NCBI RefSeq assembly: GCF_000143415.4
Contig: NW_003314274.1
Coordinates: forward strand, 1,325,775-1,389,774
DNA: 64,000 nucleotides
Direction: 5' to 3'
Source of the DNA: Selaginella moellendorffii
Lineage: Eukaryota; Streptophyta; Lycopodiopsida; Selaginellales; Selaginellaceae
Both the position numbers and the translations under genes were made by a program. A model generated the notes under the pieces. The model saw only the letters and a list, made by a program, of their open reading frames with translations. It did not search any database and was not told the DNA's origin. This document shows positions 45,389 to 56,462 of the stretch, piece by piece; within the stretch, counting starts at the first letter, position 1, and every line of letters starts with the position of its first letter.

Positions 45389-45552
45389 GGGAGGAGGATC
45401 CAAATCGCCCCCAACCCTAACCCTGGGTTTAGTAGCTACCGCCAAAAACCAAAGCTTAAACAGATCCTGCAAGAAAACTGAGACTTTCACGAAGTTCCAA
45501 TTAATCTATAAACATCGATTGTCCATCCAACTCAATTGCCTCACAAATCATC

Positions 45553-46010
45553 ATGTCTCCTCGTGTTTCATGCTCCTCCATAGCTATCTTAGCACTAGTT
45601 CTAGAGATTTTGATCATGGCCGAGTCCTTGGATCATGATCATCGCACCGCATTTCAATCCTGCTGGCCAGATCCCAGCGCCTGGGACACCTTCAACTCCT
45701 CCATCGATGGAAGGCTCATCGAAGTCTTGCCTCCAGCGGCGCCCTGTCACAGCTTGCGAAATCGTGCGAGAGAAATGGAGCTCGCCATTTTGGAGGTCGG
45801 ATCAGCCGCAGTCCAGCAACTGGGAAGCAAGCGGCAACCAGAGCTGCCTCATCTCCTCCCCTCCCAACTCGAGCTTCTCGCGCTCTGTTCCAGTCTACTC
45901 TGTGAATGCCTCGACTCCATCTCACGTCCAAACTGTGGTGAAGTTTCCATCCGCCAAGAACATCCACACCGGGCGATCTGGCACTGGATCAGGCACTGGT
46001 GATGTAAGCT
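45553..46010 (+). pseudogene. BBE-like oxidase pseudogene (5' part)
   Basis: A copy of the 5' part of the BBE-like gene at 48272. It includes the signal peptide and WPDPSAWDTFNSS, then a frameshift from a 20-bp deletion after APC. In the shifted frame it reads ACEIVREKWSSPFWRSDQP, typical of the family N-terminus. Similarity ends near 45970, before the FAD-binding GHD motif. It preserves sequence corresponding to the assembly gap of the full gene. Confidence 0.85.
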
Positions 46011-46856
46011 GGCCATTATGCCAGGAAATCTATCAATCAGTAGAACACTACAAGTTGTTTACTTTGATGTCCAGACTACTGCTCTCCTCAATGTCGATTT
46101 ATGGTCCTGGGAATTGATCGTTGACGACAACAATCTCAACTTTGTGCTGCATAGCCTTCTGATCTTCTCGGGTAATCTATGAAGAGAACAAATTGTTCTT
46201 TCACTTGGAAAATGGAAGAAAAGTACATTGAATTTGTAGAAATTTATTTGCTGTTTGTTCAAAATCCACATATTTCTATTGATCACACCGTTATCAAGAT
46301 CCATGAAACTAAAACACCCCACATTGAGGTTGTTTAAATTGACTACCTTCAAACTAACTTCTCAATATCTGAACAATACTTATATGGTTGAAACATTCAT
46401 GATGTTCCTTTTAAGTCTTTATTATCCAAGCAACCTTAAGTGAACACCCAACCGAAAACTAGATGGTTAATTATAAATTTTAATTAAGTAACATTGTGTT
46501 TGTTTTCTTGTGATCCATGCTCTTTTAATATGCAATTGTATTATTGAATAATAATACACTTAATAGTGAGATCTAAATGTACTTGAAAATTAAATCTTTT
46601 GATGCTTGATATGACATTTTTATATGCTTTGTTACGTACATAAAAAAAATTATGTAATATAACCATTCACGACATAAAGAATAAAATAATTACTTATGGT
46701 AGCTAAAAGTCATTCAATGGATATATTTTTTATGTGCTCAAGTATATTATATTTTTGTTTGCTTTAGGAATAACCAATTTGCAATATAACCATCAAGGTC
46801 ATAAAGAATAAAATACAGTCACATTTGATATATAAATGAACTAATATCCCCTACAA
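46011..46856. other. AT-rich intergenic DNA, no gene recognised
   Basis: Very AT-rich sequence without long frames. Two similar motifs (TATAACCATYMA...CATAAAGAATAAAATA) occur near 46660-46690 and 46783-46815, suggesting a small decayed repeat. Confidence 0.4.
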
Positions 46857-47170
46857 TGAGTTCTTGGCGATAAAGTCACTGTGAAAGCTCATGTTCTTCA
46901 TCTGGTGAAGCCAGATGTTGAGAGATCCAGCCGCAGTGCCAATGTCACACCCACAGCATTGGATCAAGATTCTCCATGCTAGGTTTCCAATATCCTCGTA
47001 AACTTGGGCCATGTCATTCCAAGAAACAAGATCTTGCCTTGAAATCCTGTGGAGCTCCACGATTGTGGCCCCAAACTCCACACTAGCGCAACAATCATCG
47101 AAGTGGCGCTAATCACAACATCCGATTGCCTCATGTTTAGCTGTGTGAACACCGCAATGAGCGTGTTCCA
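46857..47170 (-). pseudogene. BBE-like fragment joined to a PPR-like fragment
   Basis: On the minus strand, 46857-46943 reads GTAAGSLNIWLHQMKNMSFH, the piece of the BBE-like gene found at 48766-48845, here inverted. Immediately upstream (46945-47170) the strand carries PPR-like sequence: RQDLVSWNDMAQVYEDIGN and LWNTLIAVFTQLNMRQSD. The two parts lie in different frames with no start. This is debris from rearranged copies of the neighbouring BBE and PPR genes. Confidence 0.6.
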
Positions 47171-47984
47171 CAAACACAGCTAGTCAAAGCATGAGGTTAG
47201 AGACGCATAGTTGCATCAGTGCATTCCAAGCGACGACATTGCGTATGATTCAAACGGCGAGGAATGCTCTGGTAGCACGCACGAGAGCCACAGTGTATGG
47301 AGAGTTCTCATCATTCATCCAAAACAGAGCTATCCATTCTTGCAGTCAGGCGAGCAAAAACCAAAAGAGCTTGTCATCATGATAAGAACTCCATTCCATC
47401 GATTTTCTAGCCATTGATCTTCGTGCTAGCATGGGTTTAGCATGCATATGTAGTTGTGACAAGACCCATGCAACGTCATACCATGGCCTGTAAATTACAT
47501 ATTGGTTCCTTAAGCAATCAACATGTAGTATATGTACATTTTATCTCTACTTTATTTTCTTACAAATTAATTGTCATATGAAAGGAAACAAGGAACATAG
47601 TGACCAACGTTATCCCACTCTGATAGGGCCGTGACAAACCATCCCCGTATTTTCCTCTGATAATTCTCAATTGGAAAATCACTTGCAGAAAAAAAAAATG
47701 GATGATGAATTCCTCCCCTCCTATTAAATAGAGTGGAAGTAACAAAAGGTGATTAGGACCTTTCATCCAAACCAAGAAGGTGGATTATTATGTTATGTTT
47801 TGGAGGTGATTGCTCAGTTTTCTACTCCTACCAGGAGTGTCACATATCCTCTATTTCCAAAATTTTAACTTTGCTCAGTCACGACAACTGAGCAAAATAA
47901 ACAACAAAATAAACAAAACTCCTCTTGCTGAAGATTCTATAAAATAGAATTATAAATTTAAGCTAGGAAAGTTCCAGAGTTTTG
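47171..47984. other. Intergenic, no gene recognised
   Basis: Mixed then AT-rich sequence. The segment 47191-47400 may extend the PPR-like debris, but no motif is clear. Confidence 0.35.
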
Positions 47985-48190
47985 TGGCTAACTTCATGGC
48001 ATTGTCTGCTGCTCGTCGCGCAAAATCGATACCTTGCGTAGCACACCCGCTGTCCGCGACACACACACTGATCAATCTCCTTTGGGTTCATCCCATAGTC
48101 AGCTAGGACTATAGACACGAGGAGGGTGTGGCTGCAAGCCGAGAAGATGCTGACGATCCCGTGTTACCTCGAGACTTTTCCAAGAGAGAT
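47985..48190 (-). pseudogene. Decayed copy of the 3' part of the neighbouring PPR gene
   Basis: The plus strand of this stretch matches 50262-50640 of the PPR gene: CTTCATGGCATTGTC, GCGCAAAATCG, GCGTAGCACACCCGCTG, then ATAGACACGA, GTGGCTGCAAGCCGAGA and CTCGAGACT. Several internal deletions are present. It is the reason an open frame extends upstream of the BBE-like start, and it is not coding for the BBE protein. Confidence 0.8.
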
Positions 48191-48271
48191 AGTCAAACCA
48201 TAGCACTTCCACGAAGTTCCAAGTTATCGATAAACATCCAGCATTCACACTCGATTGTCTCACAAATCACA

Positions 48272-50047
48272 ATGTCTCCTCCTGTTTCTTGCTCCTCCAT
48301 CGCTATCTTAGCACTGATTTTGCTCGTTGCCGATGCCCGGTCGTCCTTGGATCACGATTGTTTGTGCACCGCATTTCAATCCAGCTGCTGGCCAGATCCC
48401 AGCGCCTGGGACACCTTCAACTCCTCCCTCGATGGAAGGCTCGTCAAAGTCCTGCCTCCAGCGGCGCCCTGTCACGAGAGCCACTTCGATGAGCAAGCTT
48501 NNNNNNNNNNNNNNNNNNNNNNNNNNNNNNNNNNNNNNNNNNNNNNNNNNNNNNNNNNNNNNNNNNNNNNNNNNNNNNNNNNNNNNNNNNNNNNNNNNNN
48601 NNNNNNNNNNNNNNNNNNNNNNNNNNNNNNNNNNNNNNNNNNNNNNNNNNNNNNNNNNNNNNNNNNNNNNNNNNNNNNNNNNNNNNNNNNNNNNGTAAGG
48701 TTTGCATCCGCCAAGAACATCCGGCTAGTGATCAAGAACACCGGGCACGACTTCTTTGGAAAGAGCACTGCGGCTGGATCTCTCAGCATCTGGACGCACC
48801 ACATGAAGAACATGAGCTTCCACGACGACTTTGTCGCCAAGAGATGCTCAGTGTCCCCGGTATCGGCAGTGACGGTCGGAGCTGGAGTCCAGTGGGAGGA
48901 GCTCTACCAGGCGGTGTTCAAGCAAGGTAAAGTGATCGTCGGGGCTGGGGGTGTTACTGTTGGAGCTGCCGGTGGATATCCACAGGCCGCTGGACACAGT
49001 CCAATCTCTCCAGCCTTCGGCCTCGCAGCGGACAATGTCTTGGAGTATGAAGTAGTGACTGCTGCTGGAGATCTCGTTGTTGCTAACGGCTGCCAAAACG
49101 AGGATCTCTTCTGGGCTCTTCGAGGAGGCGGAGGAGGAACTTTTGGAGTCGTGGTCTCCGCTACACACCGGACTCATCCACCGCTGACAAATCTCGCCTT
49201 CGCTGTCTACACCATCAATGCCACCGACAGATCCAGCTTCCTGGACTTGCTCACAAACTTTGCCGTGATCCATCCCAGTCTCTCGGAAGCTGGATGGTCG
49301 GGATACTTCCTACTGTCCAGCCAGAGCTTGCAACTCTCCAGGCAGACCTTGCTGGTCTTGTATATTCTTCCCAACAAGGACGTGTCCTTCGCAAAGTCGA
49401 CGCTAGCACCGTTCCTGGACTACGTTGAGAAGCATCCAAAGCTCCAAGGAAATGGGAGCGTGGTCTCTCTTTCATCGTTCCAAGAGTATTACTCGCAATT
49501 CCTGTGTGGAGGCCAGAATTCCTGCGTCAACTCCAACAACTCCGCTATTTCGGCCGCTCTCTCCTCCAGGCTGATCCCAAAATCCCTCTTCGACAGCCGC
49601 AAATCCGTGGAGCAGCTGTCGGATGCCCTGATCTCGATCCTGGAGCGCTACCCGGCGTCGATCTTGGGCGCATTCGTGGCCGGCGGAGCAGTGGCAAGGC
49701 CGCGAGAGGAGAATGCCGTGAATCCGGCATGGCGCCGAGCCCTTTTGTTGGCGATTATCAGCAGCGGCTGGAGCGATGGGGCGAGCCTGGAGGAGCAGCG
49801 CGAGGTTGCAAGGAATGTGAGCGCCGCGAACAAGCTGCTCATCGATCTGACGCCTGGATCGGGAACTTACATCAACGAGGCGGATTTCAACGAGCCGGAC
49901 TGGCAGCAATCCTTCTTCGGCGAGCACTACCCTCGCCTCCAGGCCATCAAGAGCAAGGTGGATCCATCCGGCCTCTTTCGCTGCCATCACTGCGTCGGGA
50001 GCGAGAAGTGGAGCGACGACCTCAATTGTCCACGGTCCAGTGAATGA
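48272..50047 (+). CDS. Berberine bridge enzyme-like FAD-linked oxidase (gap inside)
   Basis: Read from MSPPVSCSSIAILAL, with a signal peptide of about 25 residues. A 194-base run of N interrupts the N-terminal region. After it come RLVIKNTGHDFFGKST (the His of GHD is the covalent FAD site), VTVGAGVQWEELYQAV, GGYPQAAGHSPISPAFGLAADN, and NGCQNEDLFWALRGGGGGTF. The C-terminal BBE domain has GSGTYINEADFNEPDWQQSF and LQAIKSKVDPSGLFRCHHCV. No intron is seen outside the gap. Members are secreted flavoenzymes oxidising sugars, monolignols or alkaloid precursors; the substrate is not evident. Frame is kept across the N run, but its real length is unknown. Confidence 0.85.
   Translation: MSPPVSCSSIAILALILLVADARSSLDHDCLCTAFQSSCWPDPSAWDTFNSSLDGRLVKVLPPAAPCHESHFDEQAXXXXXXXXXXXXXXXXXXXXXXXXXXXXXXXXXXXXXXXXXXXXXXXXXXXXXXXXXXXXXXXXXVRFASAKNIRLVIKNTGHDFFGKSTAAGSLSIWTHHMKNMSFHDDFVAKRCSVSPVSAVTVGAGVQWEELYQAVFKQGKVIVGAGGVTVGAAGGYPQAAGHSPISPAFGLAADNVLEYEVVTAAGDLVVANGCQNEDLFWALRGGGGGTFGVVVSATHRTHPPLTNLAFAVYTINATDRSSFLDLLTNFAVIHPSLSEAGWSGYFLLSSQSLQLSRQTLLVLYILPNKDVSFAKSTLAPFLDYVEKHPKLQGNGSVVSLSSFQEYYSQFLCGGQNSCVNSNNSAISAALSSRLIPKSLFDSRKSVEQLSDALISILERYPASILGAFVAGGAVARPREENAVNPAWRRALLLAIISSGWSDGASLEEQREVARNVSAANKLLIDLTPGSGTYINEADFNEPDWQQSFFGEHYPRLQAIKSKVDPSGLFRCHHCVGSEKWSDDLNCPRSSE
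48501..48694. other. Assembly gap (194 N) inside the BBE-like gene
   Basis: By comparison with the broken copy at 45756-45937, the missing piece should be about 182 bp encoding the ACEIVREKW...HVQTVV region before the FAD-binding motif. 182 and 194 are equal modulo 3, so the frame is plausible. Confidence 0.9.
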
Positions 50048-50240
50048 TTAGGGTTCTTGTCGATAATATAGATTATTATGCTGTAATGCTTTAAAACCTT
50101 TTATATATTGTTTTTTATTTGAATATTAACCGTTGGAGAGCATATGCTAGAATATCACAATAAAATACTTTTGAATTTTAAGAATTATTTTCTCTAAAGT
50201 TAAGTAGCCATAATATAAGTTACATCATTTACAAATTACG

Positions 50241-51932
50241 CTAGCATTGGACCAAAAGCTTGTAAGCTCCAGAGTTTCGCGGCTCGAGCTTCATGGCATT
50301 GTCCGCTGCTCGTCGCGCAAAATCGCTACCCTGCGTAGCACACCCGCTGAGCAAGCTCGTCCACGACACGGAGTTGGGCTCATACGGCATGTTGCTGATC
50401 ACTTCCACGGCCTCGTCGATCTTCCCAGCTCGCCCCAACAGATCGATCAAGCACATATAGTGATCCTCCCTGAGGATCATCTCATAGTCAGCTCCTATAG
50501 ACACGAAGATCTGGCAGCCCTCGGCGAGCAATCCTCCGTGGCTGCAAGCCGAGAGAACGCTGACGAACAAAACCGCGTCGGGCTCCAGTCCTTCCACTCC
50601 CGTGCTCTCCCGGAAAACCTCGAGACTCTTCCGCGAGAGACCCGCCTGGGAGTACGCCTCGATCATCGCAGTGACGGACAACACATTCCTGCTCGTCATC
50701 GCGTCGAAAACCCGCTTTGAATCTTCCAGGCACCCGAACTTTCCATACATGTTGACGAGCGCAGTCCCCACCACCACGTCGTCCATCGAAGAACTCGGCA
50801 GCGATTCTGATTCCTCCACCAGAGTCGAGTGGATGATCCTCGCGTGAGCCAGTGACGCAGCGCCGCAGCTCGAGCACGCATCGAAGACGCTGGCAAATGT
50901 GAACTCGTTGGCAAGGACGCCGTCGAGATCCATGGCGAGAAAGAGCCGGATAGCGTCTTGGCCGCGACCACTCTGAGCGTACGCCACTACCATCGCATTC
51001 CACGGAAGGACACTGTTCTGGATCAAGCCCGTGTTCTTCATCGTGTCAAATGTCGTACGAGCTTCCTCCACGCTGAAACACCGGCCGTACATGGCAACGA
51101 GCGAGGTGAGCACAATCACGTCACTTCCAGCGCTGGAACTGACAAGAACATCGGCGTGTAGGAGTCGCCCATCCTTCAGATCACCACAGGAGTCGATCGT
51201 AGCGGCGAAGCTCACGCTGTCGGCTTGAAATCCCTCGAGATCCATGAGCCCAAATGCCTTGATCGCGTTCTTGCCTTGCCCAGCTTTGGCAAATGCTGTG
51301 ATCATCGCGGTCCATGACACTAAATCCCTTCTAGGCATTTGATCGAAGAGCTTCTTCGCCTCGACGACCATGCCGGCTTGAGCGTACCCAGACACCATCG
51401 AATTCCACGACACGAGATTCCTCTCGGGCATTTTCTCAAAGATCTTCCTCGCTTCCCTGATATGCCCGTTTTGGGCATACGCTGCCACCATCGCCGTCCA
51501 GGAGATCACATCCCTCTCGCTGTCCTGGATCGAGTCGAAGAGATCTCGCGCCTCTCGGATCAATCCAACCCGAGAGTACGCCGTGAGCATCGAATTCATG
51601 GCGACGATGCTGCGGTGGGGCATTTTGTCGAGGAGGCTTCTGGCGTGGCCGAGATGCCCGTTGCGTGCGTAGGCCGAGATCATGAGGTTCCACGAGTAGA
51701 CATTGGGATCCCGGATGGATTGGAAGACGGCCAGAGCCTCCTCCACGCTGCCACAGCGGCCATACATCTTGACGAGCTGGTTGCCGAGAAATCTGCTGGT
51801 GCCGTGGCCTCCGTCGCGGATTTGGGAATGTATCGCCCTAACCTGTGACAGATCCCGGCACGCATTGAGCTGCTCGCCGAAGATCGTCGATTGATCCGGT
51901 GGAGGACGCCGGTCGCTTCCCCGGATCATCAT
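50241..51932 (-). CDS. PLS-class pentatricopeptide repeat protein, ends in E-type motif
   Basis: An intronless 563-aa protein made of PPR units: NVYSWNLMISAYARNGHLG, DVISWTAMVAAYAQNGHI, NLVSWNSMVSGYAQAGM, DLVSWTAMITAFAKAGQG and further P/L/S units. It ends with an E-like region (MPYEPNSVSWTSLLSGC then NAMKLEPRNSGAYKLLVQC). No DYW deaminase domain follows, so the protein stops early within the E domain. There is no clear targeting peptide in the first 25 residues. Such proteins bind organelle RNAs and specify C-to-U editing, helped in trans by DYW proteins. Lycophytes have very large PPR families. Confidence 0.9.
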   Translation of the reverse strand: MMIRGSDRRPPPDQSTIFGEQLNACRDLSQVRAIHSQIRDGGHGTSRFLGNQLVKMYGRCGSVEEALAVFQSIRDPNVYSWNLMISAYARNGHLGHARSLLDKMPHRSIVAMNSMLTAYSRVGLIREARDLFDSIQDSERDVISWTAMVAAYAQNGHIREARKIFEKMPERNLVSWNSMVSGYAQAGMVVEAKKLFDQMPRRDLVSWTAMITAFAKAGQGKNAIKAFGLMDLEGFQADSVSFAATIDSCGDLKDGRLLHADVLVSSSAGSDVIVLTSLVAMYGRCFSVEEARTTFDTMKNTGLIQNSVLPWNAMVVAYAQSGRGQDAIRLFLAMDLDGVLANEFTFASVFDACSSCGAASLAHARIIHSTLVEESESLPSSSMDDVVVGTALVNMYGKFGCLEDSKRVFDAMTSRNVLSVTAMIEAYSQAGLSRKSLEVFRESTGVEGLEPDAVLFVSVLSACSHGGLLAEGCQIFVSIGADYEMILREDHYMCLIDLLGRAGKIDEAVEVISNMPYEPNSVSWTSLLSGCATQGSDFARRAADNAMKLEPRNSGAYKLLVQC

Positions 51933-52136
51933 ACCTCCTGCTCACAAAACCGCCAGGAGATTGATCGCTCCCGGCAGTGACCTGCGGCCCCTGGAGCATA
52001 GATCGCCATTGGCGCCAAAAGGAAAACCCTAATCTTCCACAAGAGAGAGAATAAGAACCCTAAACTATATCATTGTTACTATGTTGTTTTTGGAGATTTC
52101 GTCATGATCAATGGCGGAGGATCAAACGATAGCCGA

Positions 52137-52980
52137 TCAAGCTTTGGGAAAGCTCGTGAACATATCACGCAGCTTATCCATGGGAGTCGCGAGCAAACCC
52201 AGCGCAGCCTCCACCATCACCGGCTTCTCCGGGACCATGGTATGTGGCCTCGTCGGCGCGATGCTCTTGCCCAGCGCAAACGTAGCTCCCGCGGTCTCTC
52301 GCGCGCCAAGCCCCACCTCTTTCTCCACCAGCGCCAGATCCTCGCTCTCCTCCAGCTTGATGTGCTCGCGGAGCTCCTCCATGAGCTTGTCCATCTTGGG
52401 CTCCATCTCCTTGGCGTCACTCATCGACTCCATCTCCGCGAGCATCTCCTTCACCTTGTGGTGATCCTCGCGGGATTTGTCGGCCAGCTTCTTGCCTCGA
52501 TCGCCCATGGTTTCCATCATCGGGTAGAGGACCAGCTCCTCGGACACCGAGTGGCGGCAAATCTCCCACACGAACTGGTTGAACCACTTGAGCGCCGCCT
52601 CGCCATCGCTGTCCTTGAGCGATTTCTTGTAGTACTTGTAGTAGTCGTCCAGCTCCTCGTGATCCTTCTTGATGCGCTCGATGATGTCGCTGCTACTCCC
52701 GCCCTTGGCCGACGCTTCCTCGTGGTGCTGCTGCTGCTGCGCCATGAATCCTCCCTGCGACGAAATAAAGGACTTATGAAGAGATCGCAAAGCGACACAG
52801 ATTGTAATTGATCCCAGTTGATCGATCACGCGTCGATCATAACTCTGCAAAAGGGAAGAATTATACCTTGGATTGCAGGAGACGAAACGAAGAATAGCGA
52901 GGAGGGATGGTCCTTCGCGAGTAAGCTGGAAGAGGAGGGCGATTGAGCACCAATTTCCTTGCAAGAGTCGCTAGAGCCAT
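52137..52980 (-). CDS. Hemerythrin-like (HHE) protein with probable mitochondrial presequence
   Basis: Two exons, 52867-52980 and 52137-52754, encode 243 aa. Exon 1 gives 38 residues rich in Arg, Ser and Leu with no acidic residue (MALATLARKLVLNRPPLP, then YSRRTIPPR), a classic mitochondrial presequence. Exon 2 adds a Gln/His-rich linker and an HHE domain with candidate iron ligands in KKDHEELDDYY, CRHSVSEELVLYP, SREDHHKVKEML and LREHIKLEES. The C-terminus (LATPMDKLRDMF) is amphipathic. A start at the internal Met of exon 2 would give a cytosolic form. Hemerythrin-like domains bind a di-iron centre and sense or handle oxygen, iron or NO; the plant role is undefined. Confidence 0.82.
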
Positions 52981-53158
52981 GGGAAGAACAAAACCTTCGT
53001 GAGGATCTAAAAAGAGGCTACATTCGGCACCCATGGGAATCGCCAGGTGTTGGTCTCCATGCATGCAGCTCCTCGAATATTCGCGGGAAAGTGAGATCTG
53101 ATGCGTGTGCCAGAGTGTATGGGCGGAGCGAAGCTTTATAACGAGCATCATGAGCGCT

Positions 53159-53699
53159 TAGAAAGTAGTTTCCGACTGGATCGCTAGATGATCGAGCAAG
53201 TTTAGGAATGGACCGACGCCTGTGAAGGGTGCCTGGATGAAGACTTCACTTCCTTGATCTTGAGCGTCCTCATCCAAGATCCCTCCCGGGTACGCTGGAT
53301 CCTTCGAGCCTCCCTCCCAGCATCGCGTAGGATAACCAGCTGGGAGTGATGAGGTTTCCAGCTCCCACCGGGTCCGAGAGGCAGGAAAGAGTAAGGAAGG
53401 AGAGAAATCGATAAAAAGATCTCTATCTTCACGAAAAGAATGGATTCTAGAGAGCTTACGTTCCATCTAGGAACGACAAGCTTTGAGGCGACGCGAACCA
53501 CAGCTGCCTATCGGATTTCTGCCACACAAGAACGAGCAATCCATCATCAGTCTCGAGAAATTTCCACAATGTATAGCATAGCATCGATTAAGCAAGGAGA
53601 ACATTAGCTTGTCCGATGTGGCTCTCACCACGATGGCAGAGCGGCGGAGCTGGAAACCCTGTGGCATTCCCAATCACCAGCTGCTAGCGGCGCTGCCAT
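53159..53699 (-). pseudogene. LHCA3: LHCA3-like light-harvesting gene relic
   Basis: Pieces occur in order on the minus strand: a transit-peptide end (RRSAIVVRATSDK), after a short intron KSDRQLWFASPQSLSFLDGT, then ITPSWLSYAMLG, GGSKDPAYPGG, LKIKEVK, and FTGVGPFLNLLDHLA. These correspond to the LHCA3/LHCA2 pattern (DRxLWFASxQSLSYLDG ... GSGDPAYPGG ... LKLKEVKNGRLAM ... TGVGPxxNLLDHLADP). The chlorophyll-binding helices are largely deleted, including NGRLAM, and the pieces lie in three frames. Introns are partly retained, so this is a decayed genomic copy and not a processed one. Confidence 0.75.
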
Positions 53700-55910
<2,211 letters not shown>

Positions 55911-55920
55911 CTTGGAGCCG

Positions 55921-56420
55921 TCACTTCACCAGGATACACATTCTCGTCGAGTCCACCATTCCAGCTAGTTCTTCCTCCAGCAATTCTGGGTTCTTCAATG
56001 CTGATTTGGCAGCGTCTATCAGAAGCAACGGGCATCCACCACATATACGATATGTCTTCTTCCAATCCTGCTGACTAACATCAGACCATCCTCTGTCGGC
56101 CAAATACTTGAAGAACAATCCCTTGGCCACATAAACAACTTGAAAGGGATCGACGGAGGTTGCGCCCAAAGCCGTGCTCGAGTGTCTCAAGACCATGGCC
56201 CCGACCATGGCACGCCAGAGAGAGGCAACTGTGATAATGGTGAGAATCTGCGAGGGTGGAACATCGTCATCCACATCGCTGAGAGTATTCCCAAGAATCC
56301 TAGAGAACATCTCAAAGAAGTGAAGTGGCGCCTTGACGTTCTTGTCCACCTCCCAAATGCTCTGGAACCGCTCCCTCGCCTGACCGCCACCTTCAAGCTG
56401 CGATCCCTAAAATGCCCATG
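55921..56420 (-). pseudogene. 5'-truncated unknown gene (last exon)
   Basis: An open frame of about 165 codons reads from LEGGGQARERFQSIWEVDKN to [21 protein letters not shown] and a stop at 55921. It is helical with a hydrophobic stretch (ILTIITVASLWRAMVGAMVL). There is no Met at its start: TAG and a TTTTAG acceptor-like site lie just upstream, so earlier exons are missing, displaced by the PPR gene starting at 56463. I do not recognise the family. It directly abuts the tubulin relic. Confidence 0.45.
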
Positions 56421-56462
56421 CATGAGCTTGGCGGGAAAATGAGATTTTGATGGCTTTGTGGC

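Noticed and set aside
48128-48271. N-terminal extension of the BBE-like protein in an open frame
   Set aside because: The sequence is a decayed antisense copy of the neighbouring PPR gene; the signal peptide and the paralogous copy both start at the later ATG (48272).
50488-51003. Minus-strand Arg-rich frame of 171 codons
   Set aside because: It is a shifted frame of the intact PPR gene and has no motif of its own.
52104-52811. Plus-strand 235-codon frame rich in Leu/His
   Set aside because: It is antisense to the hemerythrin-like exon; the composition is explained by GC-rich codons on the opposite strand.
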